Shown here piece by piece: positions 5,315 to 6,073 of a stretch of 6,073 bases of DNA. The translations under genes were made by a program, and so were the position numbers. The notes beneath the pieces are model-generated. The model had not been told where the DNA came from, ran no database searches, and saw only the letters and a list, made by a program, of their open reading frames with translations. Positions within the stretch are counted from its first letter, which is position 1. Each line of letters starts with the position of its first letter. The DNA lies in contig JAFGPH010000549.1 of NCBI GenBank assembly GCA_016926135.1, forward strand, positions 1-6,073, written 5' to 3'. This DNA comes from Deltaproteobacteria bacterium. GTDB taxonomy: Bacteria > Desulfobacterota > DSM-4660 > Desulfatiglandales > HGW-15.

Positions 5315-6073
5315 ATGAAACTCCATGAATTCCAGGCCAAGGAAATTTTCAGGAAGTACAATATCCCCGTCCCTGATGGACGGGTGGCCGGATCCGCGAA
5401 GGAGGCGGCCTCCTTAGGGGGAGAGATCAAGGGCCCGCCCTGGGTGGTCAAGGCCCAGGTGCACGCGGGGGGCCGGGGTAAAGGCGGCGGTGTGCGGATT
5501 GTCAAGAGCCTGAAGGACTTGAGGGCCGCAGCCGCCGCCATCCTGAACAACCCCCTGGTCACCAAGCAGACAGGCCCTGAAGGCAGGAAGGTCCACCAGG
5601 TGCTCATTGAAGAGGGGGTGGAGATTGACCGGGAGATCTATGTGGCCGTGACCGTCGACCGTTCCAAGGCCATGCCGGTGATGATCTTCAGCCGGGCAGG
5701 GGGCATGGACATCGAGGAGGTGGCAGCCACCTCCCCGCACCTCGTGCTGAAACAGTTCGTGAATCCCGCCACCGGATGGATGCCCTGTCAGGGAAGGACC
5801 CTTGCCTACAGCCTGGACCCCCTCCCTGCTCCGGAGGTCGTGAAGGGGTTGATGGCCTTGATGGAGCGCCTCTATCGGCTCTTTGTAAGCCTTGACTGTT
5901 CTCTGGCCGAGATCAATCCCCTGGTGATCACCAAGGATGCCAAGGTCCTTGCCGTAGATGCCAAGATCAGCATCGACGACAACGGTCTGCTCCGGCAGAA
6001 GGATATGGTCGCCCTGGACGATATCAGGGAAAAGGATCCCCTGGATGCGAAGGCCCAGCGGTACAACCTCAAC
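5315..6073 (+). CDS. sucC: Succinyl-CoA synthetase (ADP-forming) beta subunit, 3' end cut by the window
   Basis: The first 253 residues of a protein that is normally about 385-390 long; the frame is open to the window edge. It begins MKLHEFQAKEIFRKYNIPVP, the classic SucC N terminus. The ATP-grasp nucleotide site follows: VVKAQVHAGGRGKGGGV (44-60) with K46 and the glycine-rich loop. Next come LVTKQTGPEG (81-90), GGMDIEEVA (129-137) and the Mg-binding segment AEINPLV (E199, N201) with VDAK (D215). With SucD it interconverts succinyl-CoA and succinate with ADP/ATP phosphorylation, in the TCA cycle or in propionate/succinate metabolism of anaerobes. SucD, which carries the phosphohistidine and CoA site, would be expected immediately downstream, outside the window. 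No frameshift or missing motif is seen. The related malate-CoA ligase beta subunits share these motifs, so substrate specificity is not fully settled. Confidence 0.95.
   Translation, partial: MKLHEFQAKEIFRKYNIPVPDGRVAGSAKEAASLGGEIKGPPWVVKAQVHAGGRGKGGGVRIVKSLKDLRAAAAAILNNPLVTKQTGPEGRKVHQVLIEEGVEIDREIYVAVTVDRSKAMPVMIFSRAGGMDIEEVAATSPHLVLKQFVNPATGWMPCQGRTLAYSLDPLPAPEVVKGLMALMERLYRLFVSLDCSLAEINPLVITKDAKVLAVDAKISIDDNGLLRQKDMVALDDIREKDPLDAKAQRYNLN

Noticed and set aside
1..6073. CRISPR array, tRNA/rRNA, insertion sequence, prophage or toxin-antitoxin module
   Set aside because: No regularly spaced repeats, transposase motifs, tRNA cloverleaf or small paired toxin-antitoxin genes were seen on either strand.

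Overview
This 6.1 kb window is a GC-rich bacterial stretch with six protein genes. The mix (TRAP-type solute-binding protein, COG1237-like metallo-hydrolase, AHL-lactonase-like metallo-hydrolase, DoxX, HAD hydrolase, ADP-forming succinyl-CoA synthetase beta) and the sequence style suggest an anaerobic member of the Desulfobacterota (Deltaproteobacteria). That placement is inference, since no rRNA or other phylogenetic marker is present.

Layout. A metallo-beta-lactamase (MBL) fold hydrolase lies on + (191-964). It converges on a second, unrelated-family MBL hydrolase on - (1113-2078). That gene sits 71 nt downstream of a periplasmic TRAP/DctP-type binding protein on - (2150-3244), and the two probably form an operon. 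No TRAP permease genes are visible. A 312-nt non-coding stretch with a nested hairpin separates this pair from a DoxX-family membrane protein on - (3557-4021).

The DoxX gene and a HAD-superfamily hydrolase on + (4386-5141) diverge from a 364-nt intergenic region. It holds a convincing sigma70-type promoter for doxX and, on the HAD side, an unusually structured leader of several perfect helices, some mutually exclusive. A 16-codon ORF in the leader is in frame with the HAD gene. The last gene, sucC (5315 to the window end), is cut by the edge. It appears to have its own promoter, whose -35 box overlaps the HAD stop codon, and a long leader containing a large REP-like inverted repeat.

What works together. 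The only clear functional pairing is the binding protein with the COG1237-type hydrolase. SucC normally pairs with SucD, which would be expected just beyond the right edge. The other genes look like independent transcription units. No CRISPR array, tRNA, rRNA, insertion sequence or complete novel multi-gene system is visible. The most unusual elements are the structured HAD leader and the inverted repeat in the sucC leader.
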